Below are positions 1-5,252 of a stretch of DNA of 5,456 nucleotides, piece by piece. This DNA comes from an uncultured Eubacterium sp. (GTDB lineage Bacteria; Bacillota; Clostridia; Peptostreptococcales; Anaerovoracaceae): the NCBI GenBank assembly GCA_937894585.1, contig CALBGO010000098.1, positions 1 through 5,456 on the forward strand, given 5' to 3'. Both the position numbers and the translations under genes were made by a program. Numbering within the stretch: the stretch's first letter is position 1; every line of letters begins with the position of its first letter. The notes below the pieces were generated by a model. It saw only the letters and a program-made list of their open reading frames with translations. It made no database searches and was not told the DNA's origin.

Positions 1-49
1 GAAATATTGAATTTTCAAGGTGCGATGCCCATTTTGGGTATGGGAAGTC

Positions 50-906
50 TTAGTTCTTTATATATGCCTTCGCATCTTCTTCCGACAGATTAAACCACTC
101 CATCAATTCTTCTTTAATCTTTGTCTCTGAATTACCTGCCCTTTGATTACTCAGAACAAATACCCGAATGCCTTGATGCAGACCTTCGCGTCTGCCCGCT
201 CTTCTGCCCAGTCCTCCCGCATTCTGCGGTCCATTTCCAGTGTCATTACGCCCATCAGTTTCTCATCTCCATTCAGTTCCAGAACCTTTTGATGCACTTC
301 ATCTATAAAGTCATCTCTGCCCGGATTAACTTTTCCTTCATTAATGTAGCTAAACAGCGCCTTTAGCTCTTTGGGAATGCTGCCTGCCTCTGCTTTACTG
401 TTTAATACTATTGTATACGATTCATCTCCAAGTAACAACCGGTTTTTGATATCATAATTCTGAAACTGATAAACCGCTTTTCCCTTCCCGAACAAGTCGA
501 ACCTGCACAGAAAAATCACATAGCAGGGCTACAGTCTGGCATAGGCTTCTCCCGGCTCTAAAATATGGGTATCGATCATACTGTGGTAATAACGGCTCCG
601 CTTTGGAATATCGTCTGTATTCTCCGACTGAAATTCAATATCATACCAGCTTTGGTCTCCTTCAAACAGTACATCAAGGCGCACGCTCTTGTGAAAGGGC
701 GTATTCAGAATCATTTTTTCGGCTTCTGCTCTCGCGCCCGCATCCTCTTCTACGAAGCTGTTTTGCGACAGTTTGATTTCGCTGACCTTCTTATCCGGAA
801 AGATTTTCTCCAGAAAAGCCTTGCATCTGCCCTCATCGTTCATCACCATAGCGAATATCGTCTGATTGGAAAACGGAAATTTAATCCTCGGTTCCTTTTT
901 ATCCAT
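50..906 (-). pseudogene. Broken Rpn/PDDEXK_2-type nuclease ('transposase') gene
   Basis: Read as one gene, this encodes about 285 residues of the PD-(D/E)XK family annotated as Rpn recombination-promoting nuclease / putative transposase (PDDEXK_2). The first part (906 to 529, 125 codons) has the catalytic-type core: D78 in an RLDVLFEG stretch, then E91 and Q93 in YDIEFQ, followed by the family-typical RYYHSMID segment. It ends at an in-frame TAG (529-531). The same frame continues with PCYVIFLCRFDLFGKG, the conserved continuation of the family, to a TGA at 151-153. The true C-terminus (KIKEELMEWFNLSEEDAKAYIKN, broken here as KIKEELMEW / FNLSEEDAKAYIKN) lies in another frame and stops at 50-52. 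Restoring one G to the GGG run at 163-165 joins the frames. A Shine-Dalgarno AAGGAG (911-916) precedes the ATG; no convincing promoter is seen. Family assignment is secure. That the gene is dead is inferred from the two lesions; a sequencing error or stop suppression could mimic this. Family members act as DNA endonucleases promoting recombination, and none of the usual transposon ends are visible. Confidence 0.85.
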
Positions 907-1009
907 ATTTCTCCTTTTTTCTACTTTTTCTCCCGCTCTTTCTAATGTAAATATATACCATTATTGATAATATTAACTATATCAGAACCATCTGTGAAAA
1001 CCAAGTCAT

Positions 1010-1030
1010 AATTGTAATTTATTTACAATT
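1010..1030. repeat. 8-bp perfect inverted repeat (AATTGTAA / TTACAATT)
   Basis: The arms AATTGTAA (1010-1017) and TTACAATT (1023-1030) are perfect complements separated by five bases. The element lies about 105 bp upstream of the broken nuclease start. The symmetry and AT-richness would suit an operator for a dimeric regulator or a weak hairpin. With AT-rich flanks chance is a real alternative, and no promoter with clear -35 and -10 boxes is visible next to it. Confidence 0.35.
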
Positions 1031-1077
1031 TTTGCAATCCATATCGCTTTTTTCTTTTCCGTCCAACCGCAAGGGGC

Positions 1078-1122
1078 ATCACATTAGCAAAATCACCTAC
1101 ATATCACATTGTCAAAATTACC
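1078..1122. repeat. Pair of 20-bp direct repeats, period 25
   Basis: ATCACATTAGCAAAATCACC (1078-1097) recurs as ATCACATTGTCAAAATTACC (1103-1122), identical at 17 of 20 positions. Only two copies are visible and the flanks do not continue the pattern. It is not part of any supported gene. Its meaning is unknown; a decayed repeat or a pair of protein-binding sites are both possible. Confidence 0.45.
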
Positions 1123-1160
1123 GAAACCCTTGTCATATCTTCAAGCTGTCAATATTGATG

Positions 1161-1204
1161 AAAACTGCCGCCGCAGCTTTTCACCGTGACGACAGTTTTT
1201 TCTT
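1161..1204 (+). terminator. Orphan intrinsic-terminator-like hairpin
   Basis: AAAACTG (1161-1167) pairs with CAGTTTT (1193-1199). The stem continues inward with further G-C pairs broken by single mismatches, and a run of six T (1196-1201) followed by CTTCT lies on the plus strand. The form is that of a rho-independent terminator for plus-strand transcription, but no supported plus-strand gene precedes it. It may serve an unseen small RNA, be a remnant, or act weakly on the minus strand, where the T run is only four long and within the stem. Confidence 0.45.
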
Positions 1205-1233
1205 CTAAGTATCTATTATTTTTTTCATTAAAA

Positions 1234-1327
1234 TTTCAATGCAGATTGCTTTAAAGCTTCGATGCATATTACCCTTGGTTTTCAATACATATTTCCCTCG
1301 GCCTTCCAATATAGGTTGCCCTTAAGA
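1234..1327. repeat. Degenerate tandem repeat, about four 23-25 bp units
   Basis: Four consecutive units start at 1234, 1257, 1280 and 1303, with lengths 23, 23, 23 and 25. On the plus strand they follow a pattern close to yTTCnATgCATATTnCCCTnG. Units two and three (1257-1279, 1280-1302) are the most alike, and the outer units are more diverged. No spacers separate the units, so this is not a CRISPR array. Minus-strand translation of the array is interrupted by stops, so it is not a maintained coding repeat. Origin unknown; a decayed minisatellite or a dispersed intergenic element of this genome would fit. Confidence 0.55.
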
Positions 1328-1692
1328 TTCCAGCTCGGTCTCATTCGCCCCGGCACCTATACCCTCACCCCGTATATTTCGCTGTTTGAGCCGGGGAAAT
1401 CTCCCGCCTACTCCCTTTGTTCTACTTTTACAGGGGATTTTTGCCGGAAAATATAAGGGGATAGATTCCTATATTTATATTGATTTCCATTATATTCCAT
1501 TTTTGTGCTTGTTTTAGAGCAAATTTCATCATTTACAGGAAATATTTCCCTGTCAATCGGTGCAAAATCAAAAAAAGTAACCCTCCTCTCTTTCATATAC
1601 CCCCCCTGCTTGCCGTTAAAAATCCCCCTCATTCTGCCCAAAATACAGTTTGCAGGAGATTTGGGGCATATCCGATCGCCGAAGGCTTAAAC

Positions 1693-1729
1693 GAAAAAGA
1701 ACCATCTCAAAATGAATTGAGACAGTCCC
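1693..1729 (-). terminator. Intrinsic terminator downstream of the spore-protein gene
   Basis: On the minus strand GGGACTGTCTCAA (1729-1717) folds back on TTGAGATGGTTC (1710-1699), giving a stem of about 12-13 pairs including some G-U pairs. A TTTTT run follows at 1698-1694. It lies about 40 bp beyond the stop of the small acid-soluble spore protein gene and in its orientation, so it very probably ends that transcript. Confidence 0.8.
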
Positions 1730-1767
1730 TTCTCCAACTGCGAGTTATAACGGATACTGCAGGCTGT

Positions 1768-1971
1768 TTATTTTCCTGCTAACTGATTTTCAGCCATTTC
1801 GACTAATTTCTTAGTCATATAGCCACCAACATAACCGTTCTGTCTTGCGGTCATGTTACCCTTGTCAGCCTGTTCGTAGTTGGACAGGCCCAGTTCGTTT
1901 GCAACCTCTGTTTTCAGGTTGTTTAATGCCGGCTTTACGCTTGCACTATTTGTTTTCTGCTGTAAATTCAT
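1768..1971 (-). CDS. Alpha/beta-type small acid-soluble spore protein (SASP)
   Basis: This encodes a 67-residue alpha/beta-type SASP, the family that coats and protects DNA inside the developing and dormant spore and is degraded to amino acids at germination by the GPR protease. The signature GNMTARQNGYVGGYMTKK (residues 38-55) contains the conserved R-x-N-G-x-V-G-G core, followed by the conserved LVEMAENQL helix. TEVANELG (21-28) occupies the GPR cleavage region, with V where I or F is more usual. Length is normal for the family. The ATG at 1971 is chosen over an in-frame GTG at 1980 because that GTG lies inside a perfect Shine-Dalgarno, AGGAGGTG. The gene lies 91 bp downstream of recG in the same orientation. 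No clear recG terminator and no clear sigma-G promoter are visible between them, although forespore control is expected for the family. Many paralogues usually exist per genome, so no specific symbol is given. Confidence 0.95.
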   Translation of the reverse strand: MNLQQKTNSASVKPALNNLKTEVANELGLSNYEQADKGNMTARQNGYVGGYMTKKLVEMAENQLAGK

Positions 1972-1977
1972 TGTTTT

Positions 1978-1985
1978 CACCTCCT
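1978..1985 (-). promoter_or_regulatory. Shine-Dalgarno AGGAGGTG that fixes the SASP start
   Basis: AGGAGGTG ends six bases before the ATG at 1971, near-ideal spacing. The in-frame GTG at 1980-1978 is the last three bases of this site and so cannot plausibly be the start. The strength of the site suits a very abundant spore protein. Confidence 0.9.
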
Positions 1986-2062
1986 GTTTACAGTCTTATT
2001 GTAACCTGACCGGAGGTTTCTATAACTTGTAATATTTGGTTAAAATTCAGTAGAAAACAGAT

Positions 2063-4105
2063 TTAAAGCTCTAACTTAATATCCTCGCCGAACATTTTCT
2101 GCACCCTCTGTTTCAGCTGCTTCTGTGAATGAGCTGAAAGCGCCGGATCCTCTGCTATAATTTTTCTTGCCGCATTTTTGGCTTTTTCCAGAACATCCGC
2201 GTGGCGAACAAGGTCGCTTATATGCATTTCGGGAAGTCCGTGCTGTCTGGTGCCGAAAATCTCTCCCGGCCCCCGCAGACTCAAATCCGCTTCCGCAATT
2301 TCAAATCCGTCTGAAGTTTCTTCCATAATCCTGTTTCTCTCCGAAGCAATTTCACTTTCTTTACCGGAAATCAGAAAACAGTAGGACTGAGCCTGTCCTC
2401 TTCCGACTCTCCCGCGAAGCTGATGCAGCTGCGCAAGACCGAACCGCTCGGAGTTTTCAATTACCATAACTGAAGCATTAGGTACATTGATGCCTACTTC
2501 AATTACTACAGTGGATACCAGCACATCCACTGCACCCCGCGCAAACTCTCCCATGACAAAATCTTTCTCGTCCTGTTTCATCGCGCCGTGAACCAGCGCC
2601 ACAGAAAAACCTTTTAATTTATTACAAAGCTCTTTATAGACTTCTTCTGCGGATTTTGCATCTACTTTCTCCGATTCTTCAATCAGCGGCGCAACCACAT
2701 AAGCCTGTCTGCCTGCTGCCAGTTCTTTTTTGACGAAGCTGTAGACAAGCCCCCGTTCTTCACCGTGGAACACCTTCGTCTTAACAGCTTTGCGACCTTT
2801 CGGCATAGTTCGGATCTGAGAAATATCAAGATCTCCGTAAAGAATTACCGCAAGAGTTCTCGGAATCGGCGTTGCTGTCATAACCAGAACATTGGGGTTT
2901 TCACCTTTTTTTGACAGAAGACTCCGCTGATTGACGCCGAAACGATGCTGCTCGTCTGTAATTACCATACCCAGATTTTTAAAAATTACATCGGGTTGAA
3001 TCACGGCATGGGTGCCGACCAGAATTTCGATTTCCCCTTCAGAAAGTCTCTTCAGAGTTTCTCTTTTTTCCGCGGCTTTCATAGAGCTGCATAAAAGACC
3101 GACTGAAATCCCGTAAGGCCCGTAATCCTTTGACAGGGATTCAAAATGCTGCTTCGCAAGCAGCTCCGTCGGCGCCATCATCACGCTCTGAAATCCGCAC
3201 TTTGCAGCAGCAAACATCGCCGCTTCCGCTACAACGGTTTTTCCGCTTCCCACATCACCCTGAATCAGCCGGTTCATCGCCTTTTCCGAAGCCAGATCAC
3301 GCTTCATATCCTCCCAGACGGATTTCTGTCCCTCTGTCAGTTCAAAAGGAAGTCCGTCTATAAAGGTTTGCGCGCATCTGCCGTCAATAACAGGTCCCGC
3401 GCAGCCTTCTCTGCTTTCATTTTTAATATACAAAAGCCCTGTTTCCAGTGTCAGAAGCTCTTCGAAAATCAATCGGAATTTACCCTGCAGCATTTTTGCG
3501 CTGTCTTCGGGAAAATGCATATTTTTTATTGCAAAATCGGGGCTTGCCAAACGGTTCTCCGCTACAATGTATCCCGGTATCCATTCTGAAAGACAGGGGT
3601 AAAGAACGGAAACCTGCTTCTGCAGCTTTCTGATTTCTTTCTGAGAAATACCGGGAATCTGCGGATAAACAGGCACAATGCCCCTGATATCGTCTGCATC
3701 TCCCTTTTTATGAAATTCCGGATGAACCATCTGAAGTCTTCCGAAATTCTCCGTAACCTTCCCAAAAAATGTATATTCCTGATTGATATTAAAAAGCTTT
3801 GCAATATATCTGCCGTTGAAAAACACCACTTCCACCGTACCGGTTCCGTCAGAAACAAGAAGCGTCAGCGGTGTGTTTTTTTTGTATGGACTTCCTGCAT
3901 ACCGGCGGGATATGACTGTGCCCGCAAAGAGAAAGTCTTTTCCCGGAGAAAGCTTCGCAGCCGGTGTCACCGTTCTTCTGTCTTCATATTTCCTGGGAAA
4001 AAAATGCAGAAAGTCCTCCAGGGTTTCAATTCCCGCCGCTGCAAAACTCTCTGCCTTCTTAGGTCCGATTCCTTTCAGACTGCTTATCCTGTCAGTCAGC
4101 TGCAT
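2063..4105 (-). CDS. recG: ATP-dependent DNA helicase RecG
   Basis: RecG is a monomeric superfamily 2 double-strand DNA translocase that reverses stalled replication forks and migrates branched structures such as Holliday junctions and R-loops. The 680-residue product has the normal family length. Near the N-terminus a helix-hairpin-helix-like segment (LKGIGPKKAESF, 10-21) leads into the OB-fold wedge domain (about 50-150), which splits the fork. The helicase core shows Walker A GDVGSGKT (283-290), APTELLAKQH (311-320), the DEQH box (384-387), MTATPIPRT (409-417), STVVIEVGINVPNA (531-544) and QLRGRVGRG (562-570). The RecG-specific coupling region RGPGEIFGTRQHG follows (611-623). All key residues look intact. 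The start overlaps the end of the Asp23-like gene by 14 bp, and a GAGGTGAT ribosome site (4114-4121) lies inside that upstream gene, so the two are probably co-transcribed and translationally coupled. No clear terminator follows. Confidence 0.98.
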   Translation of the reverse strand: MQLTDRISSLKGIGPKKAESFAAAGIETLEDFLHFFPRKYEDRRTVTPAAKLSPGKDFLFAGTVISRRYAGSPYKKNTPLTLLVSDGTGTVEVVFFNGRYIAKLFNINQEYTFFGKVTENFGRLQMVHPEFHKKGDADDIRGIVPVYPQIPGISQKEIRKLQKQVSVLYPCLSEWIPGYIVAENRLASPDFAIKNMHFPEDSAKMLQGKFRLIFEELLTLETGLLYIKNESREGCAGPVIDGRCAQTFIDGLPFELTEGQKSVWEDMKRDLASEKAMNRLIQGDVGSGKTVVAEAAMFAAAKCGFQSVMMAPTELLAKQHFESLSKDYGPYGISVGLLCSSMKAAEKRETLKRLSEGEIEILVGTHAVIQPDVIFKNLGMVITDEQHRFGVNQRSLLSKKGENPNVLVMTATPIPRTLAVILYGDLDISQIRTMPKGRKAVKTKVFHGEERGLVYSFVKKELAAGRQAYVVAPLIEESEKVDAKSAEEVYKELCNKLKGFSVALVHGAMKQDEKDFVMGEFARGAVDVLVSTVVIEVGINVPNASVMVIENSERFGLAQLHQLRGRVGRGQAQSYCFLISGKESEIASERNRIMEETSDGFEIAEADLSLRGPGEIFGTRQHGLPEMHISDLVRHADVLEKAKNAARKIIAEDPALSAHSQKQLKQRVQKMFGEDIKLEL

Positions 4106-4508
4106 ATCTCTTAATCACCTCTAAGCTCCGCCGTGCCGTCTGTCTGGATCTGACGCCGACAATATGAATTTTAATCTGATTGGGCTTTCTGCCCTGCTTT
4201 TCATAAAGAGTTTCCGCGATATAGCTGCAGACATCATCTGTAAGTTTGCGGATACTGGTTCCGAACCGAACGATAACGGAAAACTCCAAATCAACGCCCG
4301 CACCGTCAAAGCTGTTTTCAGCTTCAATATGAGAAGCAAATTCGCCGACGCTGAATTTCTGATCGCTTCCGATCTGTCTTCCTTTTCTGGTAGCCGCCCA
4401 AATTTTTCCCAGACAGGACTCCTGCTCAAAACTCTCTCTGATGATCTGCGCATAAAAAAGATTGGATACAGAAATCGTTCCCAGTTCTGTTTGTTTTGAT
4501 ACTGTCAA
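4092..4508 (-). CDS. Divergent Asp23/Gls24-family protein
   Basis: The 138-residue product resembles the Asp23/Gls24 (YloU-like) family. It opens with the typical ELGTISVSN segment (8-16), and its second half alternates beta-strand and helix, VDLEFSVIVRFGTSIRKL (73-90) then IKIHIVGV (112-119). The middle (28-70) is diverged and polar. Family members are small cytosolic proteins, in some species attached to the membrane and linked to envelope stress; their biochemical role is poorly defined. The start is set at the TTG (4508), which has GGGAGGT seven bases upstream. An in-frame ATG at 4532 lacks any ribosome site and would place that Shine-Dalgarno inside the coding region. The position just before recG matches the yloU location in other Firmicutes, but the fakA/DAK gene usually found between them is absent. 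The basic C-terminal tail (RSRQTARRSLEVIKRYAAD) is longer than the core fold needs. Confidence 0.72.
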   Translation of the reverse strand: MTVSKQTELGTISVSNLFYAQIIRESFEQESCLGKIWAATRKGRQIGSDQKFSVGEFASHIEAENSFDGAGVDLEFSVIVRFGTSIRKLTDDVCSYIAETLYEKQGRKPNQIKIHIVGVRSRQTARRSLEVIKRYAAD

Positions 4509-4515
4509 GATTCTT

Positions 4516-4522
4516 ACCTCCC
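4516..4522 (-). promoter_or_regulatory. Shine-Dalgarno deciding the TTG start of the Asp23-like gene
   Basis: GGGAGGT on the minus strand lies seven bases before TTG at 4508. The alternative ATG at 4532 has no purine-rich site upstream. This is the basis for choosing the shorter protein. Confidence 0.7.
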
Positions 4523-4572
4523 GAATCCCCATCAGACACTTTTATTGTTCTGATTGTTTCTTTATTTCCTCT

Positions 4573-4601
4573 ATTTTAATTGACCCGCCGAAAAAGTGCA
4601 A
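4573..4601 (-). promoter_or_regulatory. Sigma-A-like promoter for the Asp23-like gene and recG
   Basis: On the minus strand TTGCAC (4601-4596) is followed after exactly 17 bp by TAAAAT (4578-4573), a five-of-six match to the -10 consensus; the -35 matches only in TTG. The expected start near 4566 gives a leader of about 58 nt to the TTG codon. It would drive the Asp23-like gene and, through the overlap, recG. Confidence 0.5.
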
Positions 4602-4610
4602 GTTCTTCTG

Positions 4611-4639
4611 TCACAATCCGGCGCCTTACGACATAGAAT
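4611..4639 (+). promoter_or_regulatory. Possible sigma-E-type (mother-cell) promoter
   Basis: TCACAAT (4611-4617), a 14-bp spacer and CATAGAAT (4632-4639) match the Bacillus sigma-E pattern (KMATATT, N14-15, CATACAHT) at 5 of 7 and 7 of 8 positions. The last box also fits the sigma-K form CATANNNTA. The predicted start, about 4645-4647, would fall inside the ribosome site of the downstream gene and leave a leader of only about ten bases, which weakens the case. Confidence 0.25.
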
Positions 4640-4654
4640 ATCAGGGGTGGTCAT

Positions 4655-4846
4655 ATGGGAAATTATAATAATTACAATAAAAAAAGAAAGCCGATCTGCC
4701 ATTATAAAGAAGCAAAGGATATCGGCTTTGTACTCATCGTATTCGGTATTGTCACCGTCTGTGCCTTCTTTCTTCCGCCAAAAGCCTGGATTCTTATGCT
4801 GGGTGCAGTCCTTGTCGTCTGCGGCATTGCACTTTTGCGAAAATAG
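4655..4846 (+). CDS. Small two-helix membrane protein, function unknown
   Basis: The 63-residue product has a polar, tyrosine- and lysine-rich N-terminus (MGNYNNYNKKRKPICHYKEA). Two hydrophobic segments follow (about 23-40 and 44-61), joined by a tight PPK turn and ending in RK. This predicts a helical hairpin in the membrane with both ends on the same, probably cytoplasmic, side. AGGGGTGG (4643-4650) lies four bases before the ATG, which supports translation. I recognise no named family. SpoVM, the small sporulation peptide found near rpmB in Bacillus, is much shorter and amphipathic, so this is not it. The gene is the only supported one on the plus strand and diverges from the Asp23-like gene. 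A sporulation role is only a guess from the possible sigma-E promoter. Further genes are not seen downstream; tandem repeats follow at once. Confidence 0.68.
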   Translation: MGNYNNYNKKRKPICHYKEAKDIGFVLIVFGIVTVCAFFLPPKAWILMLGAVLVVCGIALLRK

Positions 4847-4863
4847 GGGTTCCGATACGCCGG

Positions 4864-4940
4864 AAAAGCCGTACCGGTTTTCTACAAGCTTCGATATCAG
4901 AAAAAGCCGTACCGGTATTCCACAAGTTTCGATATCAGAG
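4864..4940. repeat. 38-bp tandem direct repeat, two full copies and a stub
   Basis: The unit at 4864-4901 is repeated at 4902-4939 with three substitutions in 38 bases. A third copy begins at 4941 with AAAAGCCG and then breaks off. Each copy starts with a small inverted repeat: GAAAA, a bulged G, CCG, a TAC loop, CGG and TTTTC (4863-4882 in the first copy). One pair is lost in the second copy. No T run follows the hairpins, so they are poor intrinsic terminators. The repeats fill the gap between the convergent small membrane-protein gene and rpmB. Confidence 0.85.
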
Positions 4941-4987
4941 AAAAGCCGCTTTTTAAAGGACGTTCAGGCAGTGTTTCCTACACGCCG

Positions 4988-5009
4988 GCAAGTCCTGCGC
5001 AAGTCCTGG
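4988..5009. repeat. 11-bp tandem duplication
   Basis: GCAAGTCCTGC (4988-4998) is followed directly by GCAAGTCCTGG (4999-5009), identical at 10 of 11 positions. It is probably a replication-slippage duplication in the non-coding DNA beyond the rpmB terminator. Confidence 0.7.
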
Positions 5010-5018
5010 TAAAACTGC

Positions 5019-5045
5019 AAAAAGAAAACCCGCTCTTAAGCGGGT
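5019..5045 (-). terminator. Intrinsic terminator of rpmB
   Basis: On the minus strand ACCCGCT (5045-5039) and AGCGGGT (5034-5028) form a perfect seven-pair GC-rich stem with a four-base loop, followed by TTTTCTTTTT (5028-5019). It starts 15 bp beyond the rpmB stop. The plus-strand side has only TCTTGTCTTT, so it could stop the convergent small membrane-protein transcript weakly at best. Confidence 0.92.
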
Positions 5046-5060
5046 CTTGTCTTTGCAACA

Positions 5061-5252
5061 TTAGATGGCACGGTTGATCTTGTTAGATCTGATGCATCTT
5101 GTACATACATTAGCTCTTCTTACAGTACCGTTATCATTGATTCTAACAGTCTGAATGTTTGCATTCCACTTTCTTCTTGTGTGTCTGTTGGAATGGGAAA
5201 CAGTATTACCGGACACCTGTCCTTTACCGCAAATTTCGCATTTTCTTGACAT
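5061..5252 (-). CDS. rpmB: 50S ribosomal protein L28, zinc-ribbon (C+) form
   Basis: This encodes L28 (bL28), a small basic protein of the large ribosomal subunit needed for late assembly. The 63-residue product is full length for Firmicutes. It begins MSRKCEICGKG and carries the hallmark HSNRHTRRKWNANIQTVRI (20-38). Two CxxC pairs (C5/C8 and C50/C53) mark the four-cysteine form expected to bind zinc. AGGAGGTG (5259-5266) lies six bases before the ATG. It is monocistronic in this window, with its own promoter and terminator. In many Firmicutes it neighbours the Asp23-like gene, as here, but a plus-strand gene lies between them. Confidence 0.98.
   Translation of the reverse strand: MSRKCEICGKGQVSGNTVSHSNRHTRRKWNANIQTVRINDNGTVRRANVCTRCIRSNKINRAI

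Larger units (their letters stand above)
907..1692. other. Long intergenic region with repeats, no supported gene
   Basis: Nearly 800 bp separate the broken nuclease gene from the spore-protein terminator. AT-rich homopolymer runs dominate, and no reading frame here has both a good ribosome binding site and recognisable protein content. The best candidate is a minus-strand frame ending at 1408, with an ATG at 1594-1596 (62 codons; N-terminus MKERRVTFFDFAPIDREIF). It is preceded only by a run of G three bases upstream, and an in-frame TTG at 1641 is no better. I do not recognise this peptide. The region also holds the dyad, direct repeats, hairpin and tandem array listed separately. It reads like decayed or repeat-derived DNA; where rsmD and coaD often follow recG in Clostridia, nothing of them is visible. 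Confidence 0.6.

Noticed and set aside
28..44. Short dyad (CCCAT / ATGGG) just beyond the broken nuclease gene
   Set aside because: The stem is only five pairs and there is no T run on either strand, so I cannot support a terminator.
565..945. Plus-strand open frame of 126 codons antisense to the broken nuclease gene
   Set aside because: It is a shadow of the opposite strand: no ribosome site, low-complexity sequence rich in F, H and R, and the minus strand shows a recognisable protein family.
1234..1327. CRISPR array
   Set aside because: The units abut without unique spacers, are diverged, and no cas gene lies in the window.
1699..1729. Insertion-sequence terminal repeat (GGGACTGTCTCAA resembles ends of some Firmicute IS elements)
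   Set aside because: There is no transposase or matching second end nearby. The stem, loop and T run placed just after the SASP gene fit an intrinsic terminator better.
3146..3589. Plus-strand open frame of 147 codons inside recG
   Set aside because: The complementary strand encodes intact RecG motifs. This frame has no ribosome site and no recognisable content.
4164..4499. Plus-strand open frame of 111 codons opposite the Asp23-like gene
   Set aside because: The minus frame has a Shine-Dalgarno, a promoter and family-like sequence; this one has none.
4509..4532. Upstream ATG start for the Asp23-like gene at 4532
   Set aside because: No ribosome site precedes it, and it would bury a good GGGAGGT Shine-Dalgarno within coding sequence. 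The TTG at 4508 is preferred.
4596..5012. Plus-strand open frame of 138 codons overlapping the small membrane-protein gene and the repeats
   Set aside because: It runs through tandem repeats in a different frame. The membrane-protein frame at 4655-4846 has the ribosome site and coherent hydrophobic segments.
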